A stretch of 64,000 bases of DNA from Myxococcales bacterium. GTDB lineage: Bacteria; Myxococcota; Myxococcia; Myxococcales; Myxococcaceae. A program made the translations under genes and the position numbers. The stretch lies in the NCBI GenBank assembly GCA_016191815.1, contig JACPVI010000006.1, positions 186,001-250,000 on the forward strand. Direction: 5' to 3'. The stretch's first letter is position 1. Every line of letters starts with the position of its first letter. The notes under the pieces are model-generated. The model had not been told where the DNA came from, searched no databases, and worked only from the letters and a program-made list of their open reading frames with translations. Below, one piece after another: positions 53,999 to 60,965 of this stretch.

Positions 53999-54787
53999 AT
54001 GCTCCCCGTGCTCCTCTTAGCCCTCCTCGGTGGGCAGCCGCTTCCGGTGCTGCCGTTTCCTCCCGGCGAGACCAAGACCATCAACATCATCCAGTGGGAC
54101 GCCAACGCGCTCCCCAAGGTCTTCCAACGCTCGGACCAACTGCCGCTGACCGAGGAGGAAGTCGCGAAGCTGTCCCGCGCGGGCTTCGAGCCCGCCCAAC
54201 TGGTGAAGATGCTGGAGGAGCGGCGCTGCGCCTGCGATGCCTCCGCCGACGGGCTGATCCGGCTGAAGGCCGCCGGGGCGCACAAGGACGTCTTGCAGGC
54301 CGTCTCCACCCACGCCCTGCCGCCGAACCGCGCGCTCGGCCTCGAGGTGCGGCTCGACTTCCAGGGGGAGGGCAGCGAGGCGCGGGAGGGCTTCCTCTAC
54401 TTCTTCGTCGACGACGGCGAGCTGACCCGCGCTTTCACCGCCAACCTCTCGGAGTTGCTCTCCCGCCGCAATGCCCACGAGGCGCTGGTCGACCGGAGCG
54501 ACCTCCTGCTTTCGAAGAAGGTCCGCCGCATCGAGCTGGCGGGGCAGGTTCCGCTCAAGGCCTATGGGCGGCACCAGGTGATGGTGGTGGCGAGCGCCAG
54601 CCCGACCATCACCCACCCCTCGCAGCTCCCCGAGGCGGAGAGGAAGCGGGCCCTGAGCTACACCTTCGAGTACCCGCGCTCCTCGCTCCAGAGCGTCTGC
54701 CGGCTCAACGCCGCCTACAAGCGCGACGCCATGCTGGCCCACAAGTGGCACTTCCAGGGCAGCCGGTTCGAGTGCGAGTGGAACTAG
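53999..54787 (+). CDS. Secreted protein of unknown function in the LpoB cluster
   Basis: 262 residues with a short signal peptide (MLPVLLLALLGGQPLPV). The N-terminal part (LTEEEVAKLSRAGFEPAQLV and later RLKAAGAHKDVLQAV) contains two similar helical motifs, like those in proteins that bind cell-wall or membrane partners. The C-terminal half is beta-rich. Cys pairs (CACD near residue 78, CRLN and CEWN near the end) may form disulfides. Four bases after the barrel gene and eight before lpoB, so a shared envelope role is likely. No family recognised. Confidence 0.62.
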   Translation: MLPVLLLALLGGQPLPVLPFPPGETKTINIIQWDANALPKVFQRSDQLPLTEEEVAKLSRAGFEPAQLVKMLEERRCACDASADGLIRLKAAGAHKDVLQAVSTHALPPNRALGLEVRLDFQGEGSEAREGFLYFFVDDGELTRAFTANLSELLSRRNAHEALVDRSDLLLSKKVRRIELAGQVPLKAYGRHQVMVVASASPTITHPSQLPEAERKRALSYTFEYPRSSLQSVCRLNAAYKRDAMLAHKWHFQGSRFECEWN

Positions 54788-54795
54788 GAGAGACC

Positions 54796-55386
54796 ATGAG
54801 GAACGGCATCGCCATTCTGAGCCTTGCGCTGTTCGCCGGCTGCTCGGGCCCGCGCGCCTTCACCAAGGGGACCTACGAGGACCCGAACACCATCGAGATG
54901 CTCTCGGACCAGTTCAACGAGAACGATCTGCAGCTCATCGCCAAGAAGATGGTGGATTCGCTCTCCGGCTCACGGGCCTTCGCCGACATCAAGGGGCGGC
55001 CCTTGCTGGTGGTGGGCAAGTTCAAGAACAGCACCTCCGAGCACATCGACCTGCGCTCGCTCGCGGACAAGATTCAGGTCCAGCTCGCGAAGACCGAGAA
55101 GTTCGCCTTCCAGGACAAGGGCGCGCGAGAGGAGATCGCCGAGGAGTACGAGTACCAAGGCTCGGGCTACGTGCGGTCGGACCAAGCCAAGGGGCCCGGC
55201 CAGCAGTCCGGCGCCGACTACCTGATGACCGGGGAGATCAGCTCCATCGTGCAGCAGGTCGGAAACGACAAGCTCGTCTACTACAAGATGACCACCAAGC
55301 TTCACAACCTGCGCACCGGCGTGATCGAGTGGATGGACGAGAAGGAGCTTCGCAAGAAGTTCCAGCGCCGCGCGGTCGGCTGGTAG
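54796..55386 (+). CDS. lpoB: LpoB-type activator of penicillin-binding protein
   Basis: A 196-residue lipoprotein with lipobox LFAGC at residues 12-16. NENDLQLIAKKMVDSL, GKFKNSTSEHIDLRSLADKI and GADYLMTGEISSI match the LpoB family. In Escherichia coli LpoB crosses the periplasm and activates PBP1b. GGAGAG ribosome site before ATG 54796. It is followed at 12 bases by a COG3014-like lipoprotein, a pairing also known from gammaproteobacteria (with YcfL). Confidence 0.9.
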   Translation: MRNGIAILSLALFAGCSGPRAFTKGTYEDPNTIEMLSDQFNENDLQLIAKKMVDSLSGSRAFADIKGRPLLVVGKFKNSTSEHIDLRSLADKIQVQLAKTEKFAFQDKGAREEIAEEYEYQGSGYVRSDQAKGPGQQSGADYLMTGEISSIVQQVGNDKLVYYKMTTKLHNLRTGVIEWMDEKELRKKFQRRAVGW

Positions 55387-55397
55387 GCCGGCGCGGG

Positions 55398-56633
55398 GTG
55401 GGCGCGCGCGTGAGAGCCGTCCTCGCCGCGGCGCTGGGTCTCGCTCTCTCGGGATGCGCGTCGGACTACGTCGCCCGCACCCGCGATGTCCGCGAGGCCT
55501 ACCAGGCCTACCGGCACGAGCAGGCGCTCGGCCTCATCGAGGAGGAGCTCCAGAACGGGCCGCAGGCAGACCGTCTCCTCGCGCTGATGGACAAGGGGAT
55601 GATCCTCCACTCGGCCGGGCGCTACGAGGAGAGCATCCGCGCCCTCGCCGAAGCCGAGCAGCTCGCCGACTCGCTGGAGATCGTCTCCGTCTCCGAGGAG
55701 GCGGAGACGCTCTTGTCCAACGAGCGCCACCGCGCCTACCGCGGCGAGGACTTCGAACGGTTGATGATCTCCACCGTGCAGGCGCTCAACTACGCCCGCT
55801 TGGGCAAGGACGAGGACGCGCTGGTGGAGGTGCGCAGGGTGAACGAGCGGATCCGGAAGATGATCGCCGAGGAGAAGAAGCCCTACGAGCAGCTGGCGAT
55901 CGCCCGCTACCTGGGCGGCGTCATCTGGGAGGACCAGGGCGAGTGGGACTCGGCGTTCATCGACTACCACGAGGCCCTGAGGATCGAGCCCGGCCTCGGG
56001 CATCTCGCCGAGCCCTTGCTTCGCCTGGCGAAGAAGACCGGGCGCGAGGAAGCGCATCGTGAGCTTTCCTCGCGTTTCCCCGGGCTTTCGCACGAGCCGA
56101 TCGGCCCCGAGGAAGGGCAGGTGGTGGTGGTGATCGAAGCCGGGCTCTCGCCGCAAAAAGAGCCGCGCTCCACCGAGCGCAGGCGTGGCGGGGAGCTGGA
56201 ACAATTGACCGTGCCGCACTTCCGCGAACGTGGCGGAGCCAAGGCAGCCACGGTGCGCGTGAAGGAGCGAGCAGTGGAGGCCGTGCGGGTCACCTCGCTC
56301 GAAGAGGTGGCGAAGGTACACCTCGACGACCGGGTGGACCGGATCCTGGCTCGCCAACTGGCGAGCATCGCGGTCAAGGCGGGCGTGGCGGCGGGGGCGG
56401 GGGCCTTGGCGAAGAACGAGAAGGTCGGACTGCTGACGTTCTGGCTACTCAACCTCGCGAGTCAACCCGACCTGAGGAGCTGGCTCTCGCTCCCTGCCGA
56501 GTTCCGGCTGGCGCGGCTGCGGCTGCCGGCTGGAGTGCACTCGCTCGCGGTCGAATCGGGCGGGAAAGTCACCGCCCAGGAGGTGGAAGTCCGAGCTGGC
56601 CGCATCGCGGTGGTGGTGGTGCGCAGCCACTAG
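55398..56633 (+). CDS. COG3014-like TPR lipoprotein next to LpoB
   Basis: About 411 residues. Signal peptide with lipobox ALSGC. Residues about 25-225 form tetratricopeptide-like helices (DKGMILHSAGRYEESIRALA, RYLGGVIWEDQGEWDSAFI). The C-terminal half is beta-rich, ending in SLAVESGGKVTAQEVEVRAG. This is the layout of COG3014-type lipoproteins, which accompany lpoB in other bacteria. The start may be GTG 55398 or GTG 55410. Presumed role: envelope assembly with LpoB. Confidence 0.75.
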   Translation: MGARVRAVLAAALGLALSGCASDYVARTRDVREAYQAYRHEQALGLIEEELQNGPQADRLLALMDKGMILHSAGRYEESIRALAEAEQLADSLEIVSVSEEAETLLSNERHRAYRGEDFERLMISTVQALNYARLGKDEDALVEVRRVNERIRKMIAEEKKPYEQLAIARYLGGVIWEDQGEWDSAFIDYHEALRIEPGLGHLAEPLLRLAKKTGREEAHRELSSRFPGLSHEPIGPEEGQVVVVIEAGLSPQKEPRSTERRRGGELEQLTVPHFRERGGAKAATVRVKERAVEAVRVTSLEEVAKVHLDDRVDRILARQLASIAVKAGVAAGAGALAKNEKVGLLTFWLLNLASQPDLRSWLSLPAEFRLARLRLPAGVHSLAVESGGKVTAQEVEVRAGRIAVVVVRSH

Positions 56634-56702
56634 TCAGAGCTAGACTCCTCACTTGCGCGCGCGGCACAGAGTTCGGGCCGCCTGGGCAAAGGAGGGGCAA
56701 CC

Positions 56703-56963
56703 ATGAAGTGGAAGATCTGGGTCGGGACCATTCTGAACTTCTTCCTATTGGGTCCAGGCTATCTGTTCTTCACCAAGAAGAAGGTGCTCGGGGTCTTTCT
56801 CACCATCGGGGCAGTACTCGCCACCTGGGTCGAGCAGGTCCCGCTCTCGAAGATGGAAGACAAGACGCCCTTCGCGGTGATGTTCGCGGCATTCCTCTGT
56901 CTTGCCCTGGGCTGCGCCATCGACGGGTATCAGGAGATCAAGAAAGGCCTCGCGGGAAGCTAG
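56703..56963 (+). CDS. Small membrane protein, unknown function
   Basis: An 86-residue protein with two to three membrane helices (IWVGTILNFFLLGPGYLFF, LGVFLTIGAVLATWV, FAVMFAAFLCLALGCAI) and a basic loop KKK between the first two. GGAGGGG ribosome site eight bases before ATG 56703. A short gap after the COG3014-like gene suggests possible co-transcription. It converges with the cyclase gene, 14 bases downstream. No family recognised. Confidence 0.7.
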   Translation: MKWKIWVGTILNFFLLGPGYLFFTKKKVLGVFLTIGAVLATWVEQVPLSKMEDKTPFAVMFAAFLCLALGCAIDGYQEIKKGLAGS

Positions 56964-56977
56964 CGCGGCCCCTCGAT

Positions 56978-58678
56978 TCACTTACCTGGCCTGGCGGCCT
57001 TGGCCTCGGCCGCGCCGAGCACCCGGAAGATCTCCACTGGCTGCTCCTTGCCCTTCACCTTCACCTTGCCGCGGCTCTCTGCGCGGAAGGCCGCCCTCAC
57101 CCGCTCGTAGGTGCTCGCGCTCACCACCACCTCTCCCCCCGCCGCCTGTGCCTGGAGCCGTTCCGCCAGGTTCACCGCGTCGCCGATCACCGTGTACTCG
57201 AGCCGCTGCGAGCTGCCGATGTTGCCGGCGATCGCCACCCCGCTGTTCACCCCGATGCCGAACCGCGCCGCCTGCTGTCCTTCCGCCGCCCGCTGGGCGT
57301 TGTAGGCCTCCACCACCGACTGGATCTCCAGCGCCGCCGAGACCGCCCGGCGCTCCGGCTCGGGGATCTCCCGCGGGACGCCGAACATCGCCATCACCGC
57401 GTCCCCGATGAACTTCACCACCACCCCGTCGTACTTCATCACCACCCCAACCACCCGCTCGAAGTAGCTGTTGAGCAGGTCCACCACCTCCCGCGGCGCG
57501 AGCCGCTCGGCGATGGGCGTGAACCCTCGGATGTCCACGAAGAGGATGGTCACCTCCACCTGCTCGCCCTTCACCTCGAAGTCGCTGTTCTCGCGCAGGA
57601 TGCGCGCCGCCACCTCGCCGGAGAGGTAGCGGGAGAAGGACTGCCGGAGCCGTTCCCTCTCCTTGAGCCCGCGCACCATGGTGTTGAAAGCCTCGCCGAG
57701 CAGCGCGATCTCGTCGTTGCCGCGCACCTCCACCCGGCCCTCGAGGTTACCCGCCTCGATGTCCGAGACCGCCCGCTCAAGCCGCTCCAGCGGACGGGTG
57801 ACCGTACGCACCGCGGTGAAGCCGAGCAGCACCGCCCCCAACAGCCCCACGGCCGCCCACAGGACCGCCGCGCGGTACTGCCGTCGGATCGGGTGCAAGG
57901 CCTCCTCGGTCGATTGCTCCACCTTGACCTTCCAGCCCACCTCCTTCACCAGCGCCGCTGCCCCCAACGGCTCTCCCTGGGCGGCCGGGGTGTCCTCCCA
58001 GAGGGTGCCTCCCGCGGCGTCCACCAGCGCCGCTCTTCCCGACTGCCCTAGGCGGAAGCGCGATAGCCGCTCCACCACCGGACGCAGCGACACCTCCACC
58101 GCGATCACCCAGGTCGCCCCGCGCGGGGCCAAGGTCGGGGCGGCGATCACTACTCTCGGCATCGCCTGCTCCTGGTCGTCCTGGCGCGAGTAGACCGGAC
58201 CGACCACCGACCGGCCGTGGGCCAAGGCTTCCTTGAACGGGACTTGGCGGGCGAACTCGGCCAGCGCCTCTTCGTCGGCGGCCTCCTGGAAGGAGAGGCC
58301 GCGCTCCTTCGGCTTCGGCTCGAACACCGGGGTGATGATCGCGTTCCCCTCCGAGTCAAAAAGCGCCACCACTCCCGCCGACTTGGTCTGCGAATAGACC
58401 AGGCGCATCGCCTGCTCCAGCGGCAGCCGGTCGCGCCCCCGCGGGTCGCCGAACTCATCGAGCCCGAGCACCTTCGAGTACAGCTCGAGGGCGGTGGCCT
58501 TCTCTTGGAGCACGCCGTGGATTTCCTCCGCCAGCCCCTCGGCGCTGGTGGCGTACAGCTCGTGGAGCTGTCTCCTCAGCTCCCGGGCCGAGCCGGGCAG
58601 GGTCACCGAGCTGGCGAGCAGCAGGGGGCCGGCGCTCGCGGCGGCGAGCAAGAGCGAGAGCTTGTGCGCGAGCCGCAT
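56978..58678 (-). CDS. Receptor-type class III adenylate/guanylate cyclase
   Basis: 566 residues. One N-terminal helix, an extracytoplasmic sensor of about 230 residues (Cache-like), a second helix (AAVLWAAVGLLGAVLLGFTAV), a HAMP domain (RTVTRPLERLERAVSDIEAG) and a class III cyclase domain. Metal-binding Asp residues lie in FVDIRGF and in FIGDAVMAMFG; the transition-state Asn and Arg lie in DAVNLAERLQ. It makes cyclic AMP (or GMP) in response to an external signal. ATG 58678 is chosen as it gives a clean first helix. It is divergent from the ZIP gene, with 84 bases between. Confidence 0.9.
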   Translation of the reverse strand: MRLAHKLSLLLAAASAGPLLLASSVTLPGSARELRRQLHELYATSAEGLAEEIHGVLQEKATALELYSKVLGLDEFGDPRGRDRLPLEQAMRLVYSQTKSAGVVALFDSEGNAIITPVFEPKPKERGLSFQEAADEEALAEFARQVPFKEALAHGRSVVGPVYSRQDDQEQAMPRVVIAAPTLAPRGATWVIAVEVSLRPVVERLSRFRLGQSGRAALVDAAGGTLWEDTPAAQGEPLGAAALVKEVGWKVKVEQSTEEALHPIRRQYRAAVLWAAVGLLGAVLLGFTAVRTVTRPLERLERAVSDIEAGNLEGRVEVRGNDEIALLGEAFNTMVRGLKERERLRQSFSRYLSGEVAARILRENSDFEVKGEQVEVTILFVDIRGFTPIAERLAPREVVDLLNSYFERVVGVVMKYDGVVVKFIGDAVMAMFGVPREIPEPERRAVSAALEIQSVVEAYNAQRAAEGQQAARFGIGVNSGVAIAGNIGSSQRLEYTVIGDAVNLAERLQAQAAGGEVVVSASTYERVRAAFRAESRGKVKVKGKEQPVEIFRVLGAAEAKAARPGK

Positions 58679-58762
58679 CCGGCCGGCGATTGTCGGCCAC
58701 CCAACCCGAGGGGACAAGCGCCCGCGTCGCTTCCTTCTCCGCCTTGCACTAGGTTGGCCAGG

Positions 58763-59524
58763 GTGTCGGCGGCCCTCCTCATCGGCATCTACTCGGGAGT
58801 GATCGTGCTCGGCGCCCTGGGCGGGGCGCTCGTCCCCCTCTACGCGCGAAAGGAGGAGCGGCTGATCGCCTTCGTGGCCTTCGCCGCCGGAGTGCTGTTC
58901 GGCGCGGCCTTCTTCCATATGCTGCCCGAGGCGTTCCACCTGGGCGGCTACCGCACCTTCCCCCTCTTGGGGTTGGGATTCCTCTCGCTCTTCCTGCTCG
59001 AGCGGCACGTTTTGGCCCACATCTGCGAGGAGCCCCCGGACTGCAAGGAGCACGGTCACGGCCGGGCGCTCGGCCTGGCTGCCTTCGCCGGGCTGTCGGT
59101 GCACACCCTCTTCGACGGGGTGGCGCTCGGCTCGGCCGCCGCCGGAGGAGTGGGCCTGATGGCCTTTCTGGCCATCGCCGCGCACAAGGTGCCCAGCTCG
59201 CTCTCTCTGGCCGCCATCCTCAAGGCCGAGGGGAGGAAGGGGGCGAGCATCCTCCTGTTCGCCGGCGCCTTCGGCTTGATGGTGCCTTTGGGCGCGGCCC
59301 TCTACTTCGCCCTGGAGAGCGCCCTCGGGCTCTCCTCCCTCGCCGCCCACGCGCTGGCCTTCTCCTCGGGCACCTTCCTCTACATCGCCGCCTCCGACTT
59401 GCTCCCCCACGTCAACCGCCACGGGCGGGCGGGGAAGCTCTCCAACATCCTCGCCCTCGCCGCCGGCCTTTTGCTGATGTTCGCCCTCACCCTCATCTCC
59501 AGTCACGCCCACCCCGGCCCTTGA
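58763..59524 (+). CDS. ZIP-family divalent metal transporter
   Basis: 253 residues, eight predicted membrane helices. TM4 carries SVHTLFDGVALGSA and TM5 AIAAHKVPSSLSL, the His/Asp-rich metal path of ZIP proteins; the loop after TM3 has a short His/Cys motif (HICEEPPDCKEHGHG) that may bind metal. It should import Zn2+ or related ions. Start GTG 58763. Its stop is overlapped by a promoter-like TTGACG for the next transcription unit. Confidence 0.85.
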   Translation: MSAALLIGIYSGVIVLGALGGALVPLYARKEERLIAFVAFAAGVLFGAAFFHMLPEAFHLGGYRTFPLLGLGFLSLFLLERHVLAHICEEPPDCKEHGHGRALGLAAFAGLSVHTLFDGVALGSAAAGGVGLMAFLAIAAHKVPSSLSLAAILKAEGRKGASILLFAGAFGLMVPLGAALYFALESALGLSSLAAHALAFSSGTFLYIAASDLLPHVNRHGRAGKLSNILALAAGLLLMFALTLISSHAHPGP

Positions 59525-59550
59525 CGCCGGACTGCCTGATGGCGGATAGT
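59521..59550 (+). promoter_or_regulatory. Candidate sigma-70 promoter for the Trp-rich peptide/XRE operon
   Basis: TTGACG at 59521-59526 and GATAGT at 59545-59550 are separated by 18 bases, close to the sigma-70 consensus. They lie about 50 bases before the first gene of the operon. The -35 overlaps the ZIP stop codon. Confidence 0.35.
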
Positions 59551-59557
59551 GCGCTCA

Positions 59558-59571
59558 TCCGTTCTAACGGA
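59558..59571. promoter_or_regulatory. Candidate operator: inverted repeat TCCGTT-CT-AACGGA
   Basis: A perfect 6-bp inverted repeat with a 2-base centre lies just downstream of the candidate promoter and before an operon encoding an XRE-type repressor, which often binds such sites to control itself. A second, looser repeat (CGGAT ... ATCCG) overlaps it. Confidence 0.4.
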
Positions 59572-59599
59572 CAGACGTCCACTTTCAAAGAGGCACCCC

Positions 59600-59737
59600 A
59601 TGAGCAGCGCGGCCGCGGTGATCGACTTCGAGGCCTTCCGGCGGAGGCGGCTGGAGGAGGCGGAGAAGCCGGCGATGCGTGCCCCGCTGGGGACCTGGGT
59701 CCCGGTGTGGGTCTGGGTCTTGGTCTGGCCGGGATGA
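59600..59737 (+). CDS. 45-residue Trp/Val-rich small protein coupled to the XRE regulator
   Basis: A 45-residue reading frame with an AGAGG ribosome site. The N-terminus SSAAAVIDFEAFRRRRLEEAE is a charged helix; the end, TWVPVWVWVLVWPG, has four Trp and many Val in 14 residues. Its stop codon overlaps the ATG of the XRE-cupin gene (ATGA), so the regulator is translated by coupling. It could be a leader peptide sensing tryptophan, a small membrane-active protein or a ligand of the regulator. It is too short for family assignment. Confidence 0.55.
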   Translation: MSSAAAVIDFEAFRRRRLEEAEKPAMRAPLGTWVPVWVWVLVWPG

Positions 59738-60405
59738 AGTCGGTCCGGGAGAACACGCAGCCGAAGAAGCGGCGGCGAGCTTCCAACGGTGCCCCGGGGG
59801 GACCTTCCTGGGCCTACGAGGTGGCCCACCCCGACGCCTCGGCGGACCTGGCGCCGGTGGTGGGGCGGAACCTCAGGCGGCTCCGGGTGCAGCGGGGGCT
59901 GTCGCTCGAGAAGCTCTCCAAGGCTTCCGGGGTGAGCCGGGCGATGCTGGGGCAGATCGAGCTGGGCCAGAGCGCGCCCACCATCAACGTGCTGTGGAAG
60001 ATCGCCCGGGCGCTCGGCATTCCCTTCTCGGGGCTCATCACTACCAGCGGGGCGGGGGGAACGGTGGTGCTTTTGGCGAGCCAGGCGAAGCGGCTGGCCT
60101 CACACGATGGCCGGTTCAGCTCGCGGGCGCTCTTCCCATTCGATGAGCCGAGGCGGGTGGAGTTCTACGAGCTGAAGCTCGCCGGCCACTCCCAGGAGAA
60201 GGCAGACCCGCACCCACCGGGCACGATGGAGAACCTGATCGTGGCGCAGGGGACGCTGGAGATCGAGCGTCCCGGTGAGCGGCACCTTCTTGCCACCGGG
60301 GACGCCATCCTCTTCGAGGCGGACGTGCCGCACGCCTACCGGAACCCGGCTCCGGTGGAGGCGGTGATGTACCTGGTGATGACCTACGCCGAGACCGTCG
60401 GCTAG
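59734..60405 (+). CDS. XRE-family regulator with C-terminal cupin domain
   Basis: 223 residues. Basic N-terminus (KKRRR), a helix-turn-helix of the XRE type (NLRRLRVQRGLSLEKLSKAS, GVSRAMLGQIELGQSAPTIN) at residues about 45-105, and a C-terminal cupin (GTMENLIVAQGTLEIERPGE, then DAILFEADVPHAYRNPA). The XRE-cupin class usually controls metabolism of amino acids, polyamines or small ligands bound in the cupin. Possible operator at 59558-59571. It converges with the Met-rich gene, two bases apart. Confidence 0.88.
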   Translation: MKSVRENTQPKKRRRASNGAPGGPSWAYEVAHPDASADLAPVVGRNLRRLRVQRGLSLEKLSKASGVSRAMLGQIELGQSAPTINVLWKIARALGIPFSGLITTSGAGGTVVLLASQAKRLASHDGRFSSRALFPFDEPRRVEFYELKLAGHSQEKADPHPPGTMENLIVAQGTLEIERPGERHLLATGDAILFEADVPHAYRNPAPVEAVMYLVMTYAETVG

Positions 60406-60407
60406 GG

Positions 60408-60776
60408 CTACTTCGGGGTACCCATCGCCATCGGCATGCCGTTGCACACCAGCATGCAGGGGGCGCCCATCGCCATCATCGCGTTGATGGCCTCGCAGCA
60501 CTCGCGGAGGGTATCCATGCTCTGCCCCTCCATCGGCATCATCTTGCAGACCAGGCCTTCCTTGCTCATCTCGCAAGTCATGCGGGTCATCACCGGCATC
60601 ATTCGCATCATCATCGGCATCATCGCCGGCATTCCCATCATCGGCATCTGCATCGGCATCCCCATGCCCATCCCCATCATCGGCATGCCCATGCCCATCA
60701 TCGGGGGCATCATCATTCCGGGCATCGGGGGGTTCATCATCGGGGCCTGCATGCTCATCGGCATCGCGGTCATCAT
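60408..60776 (-). CDS. Extremely Met-rich small protein with Cys-containing C-terminus
   Basis: 122 residues, of which 46 are Met (38%). Residues 1-70 are almost only Met, Gly and Pro in motifs like MPMMGMGMGMP. The C-terminal half has six Cys (TCEM, VCKM, RECCE, PCML, VCNG) interleaved with Met. It resembles Met-rich copper-binding tracts but the fold is unknown. No signal peptide is obvious. A GGAGG ribosome site precedes ATG 60776, which supports real translation. The opposite strand gives an Ile-rich frame that is a mirror of the Met codons. Confidence 0.72.
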   Translation of the reverse strand: MMTAMPMSMQAPMMNPPMPGMMMPPMMGMGMPMMGMGMGMPMQMPMMGMPAMMPMMMRMMPVMTRMTCEMSKEGLVCKMMPMEGQSMDTLRECCEAINAMMAMGAPCMLVCNGMPMAMGTPK

Positions 60777-60928
60777 CGTCGTAGCCTCCCTGGGAAAGCG
60801 TTCACTCCGAAAGCCGGCGCACTTGTAGGCGCGGGCCGCCGGGGCGCCAACGGCGATCGTCTCCTTTCCTCCAAGCTAGCGGACGCGCGTACGGCAGAGC
60901 GGAGAAACCTCCGTCTCCGGCGGAAGTG

Positions 60929-60946
60929 CCTCCGCTGTGGCGGAGG
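60929..60946. terminator. Perfect 7-bp hairpin downstream of the AAA ATPase gene
   Basis: CCTCCGC and GCGGAGG enclose a 4-base TGTG loop, 20 bases after the stop of the minus-strand ATPase. No T-run is present. Other CTCCG/CGGAG copies nearby make this a short repeat-rich patch. Confidence 0.45.
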
Positions 60947-60965
60947 TGGGTGTCGAACAGCCAAC

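Noticed and set aside
60436-60828. An Ile-rich plus-strand frame opposite the Met-rich gene.
   Set aside because: It is the mirror of Met codons (CAT read as ATC/CATC), has no good ribosome site, and converges into the XRE gene. The minus-strand frame has a ribosome site and a sensible Cys-rich end.
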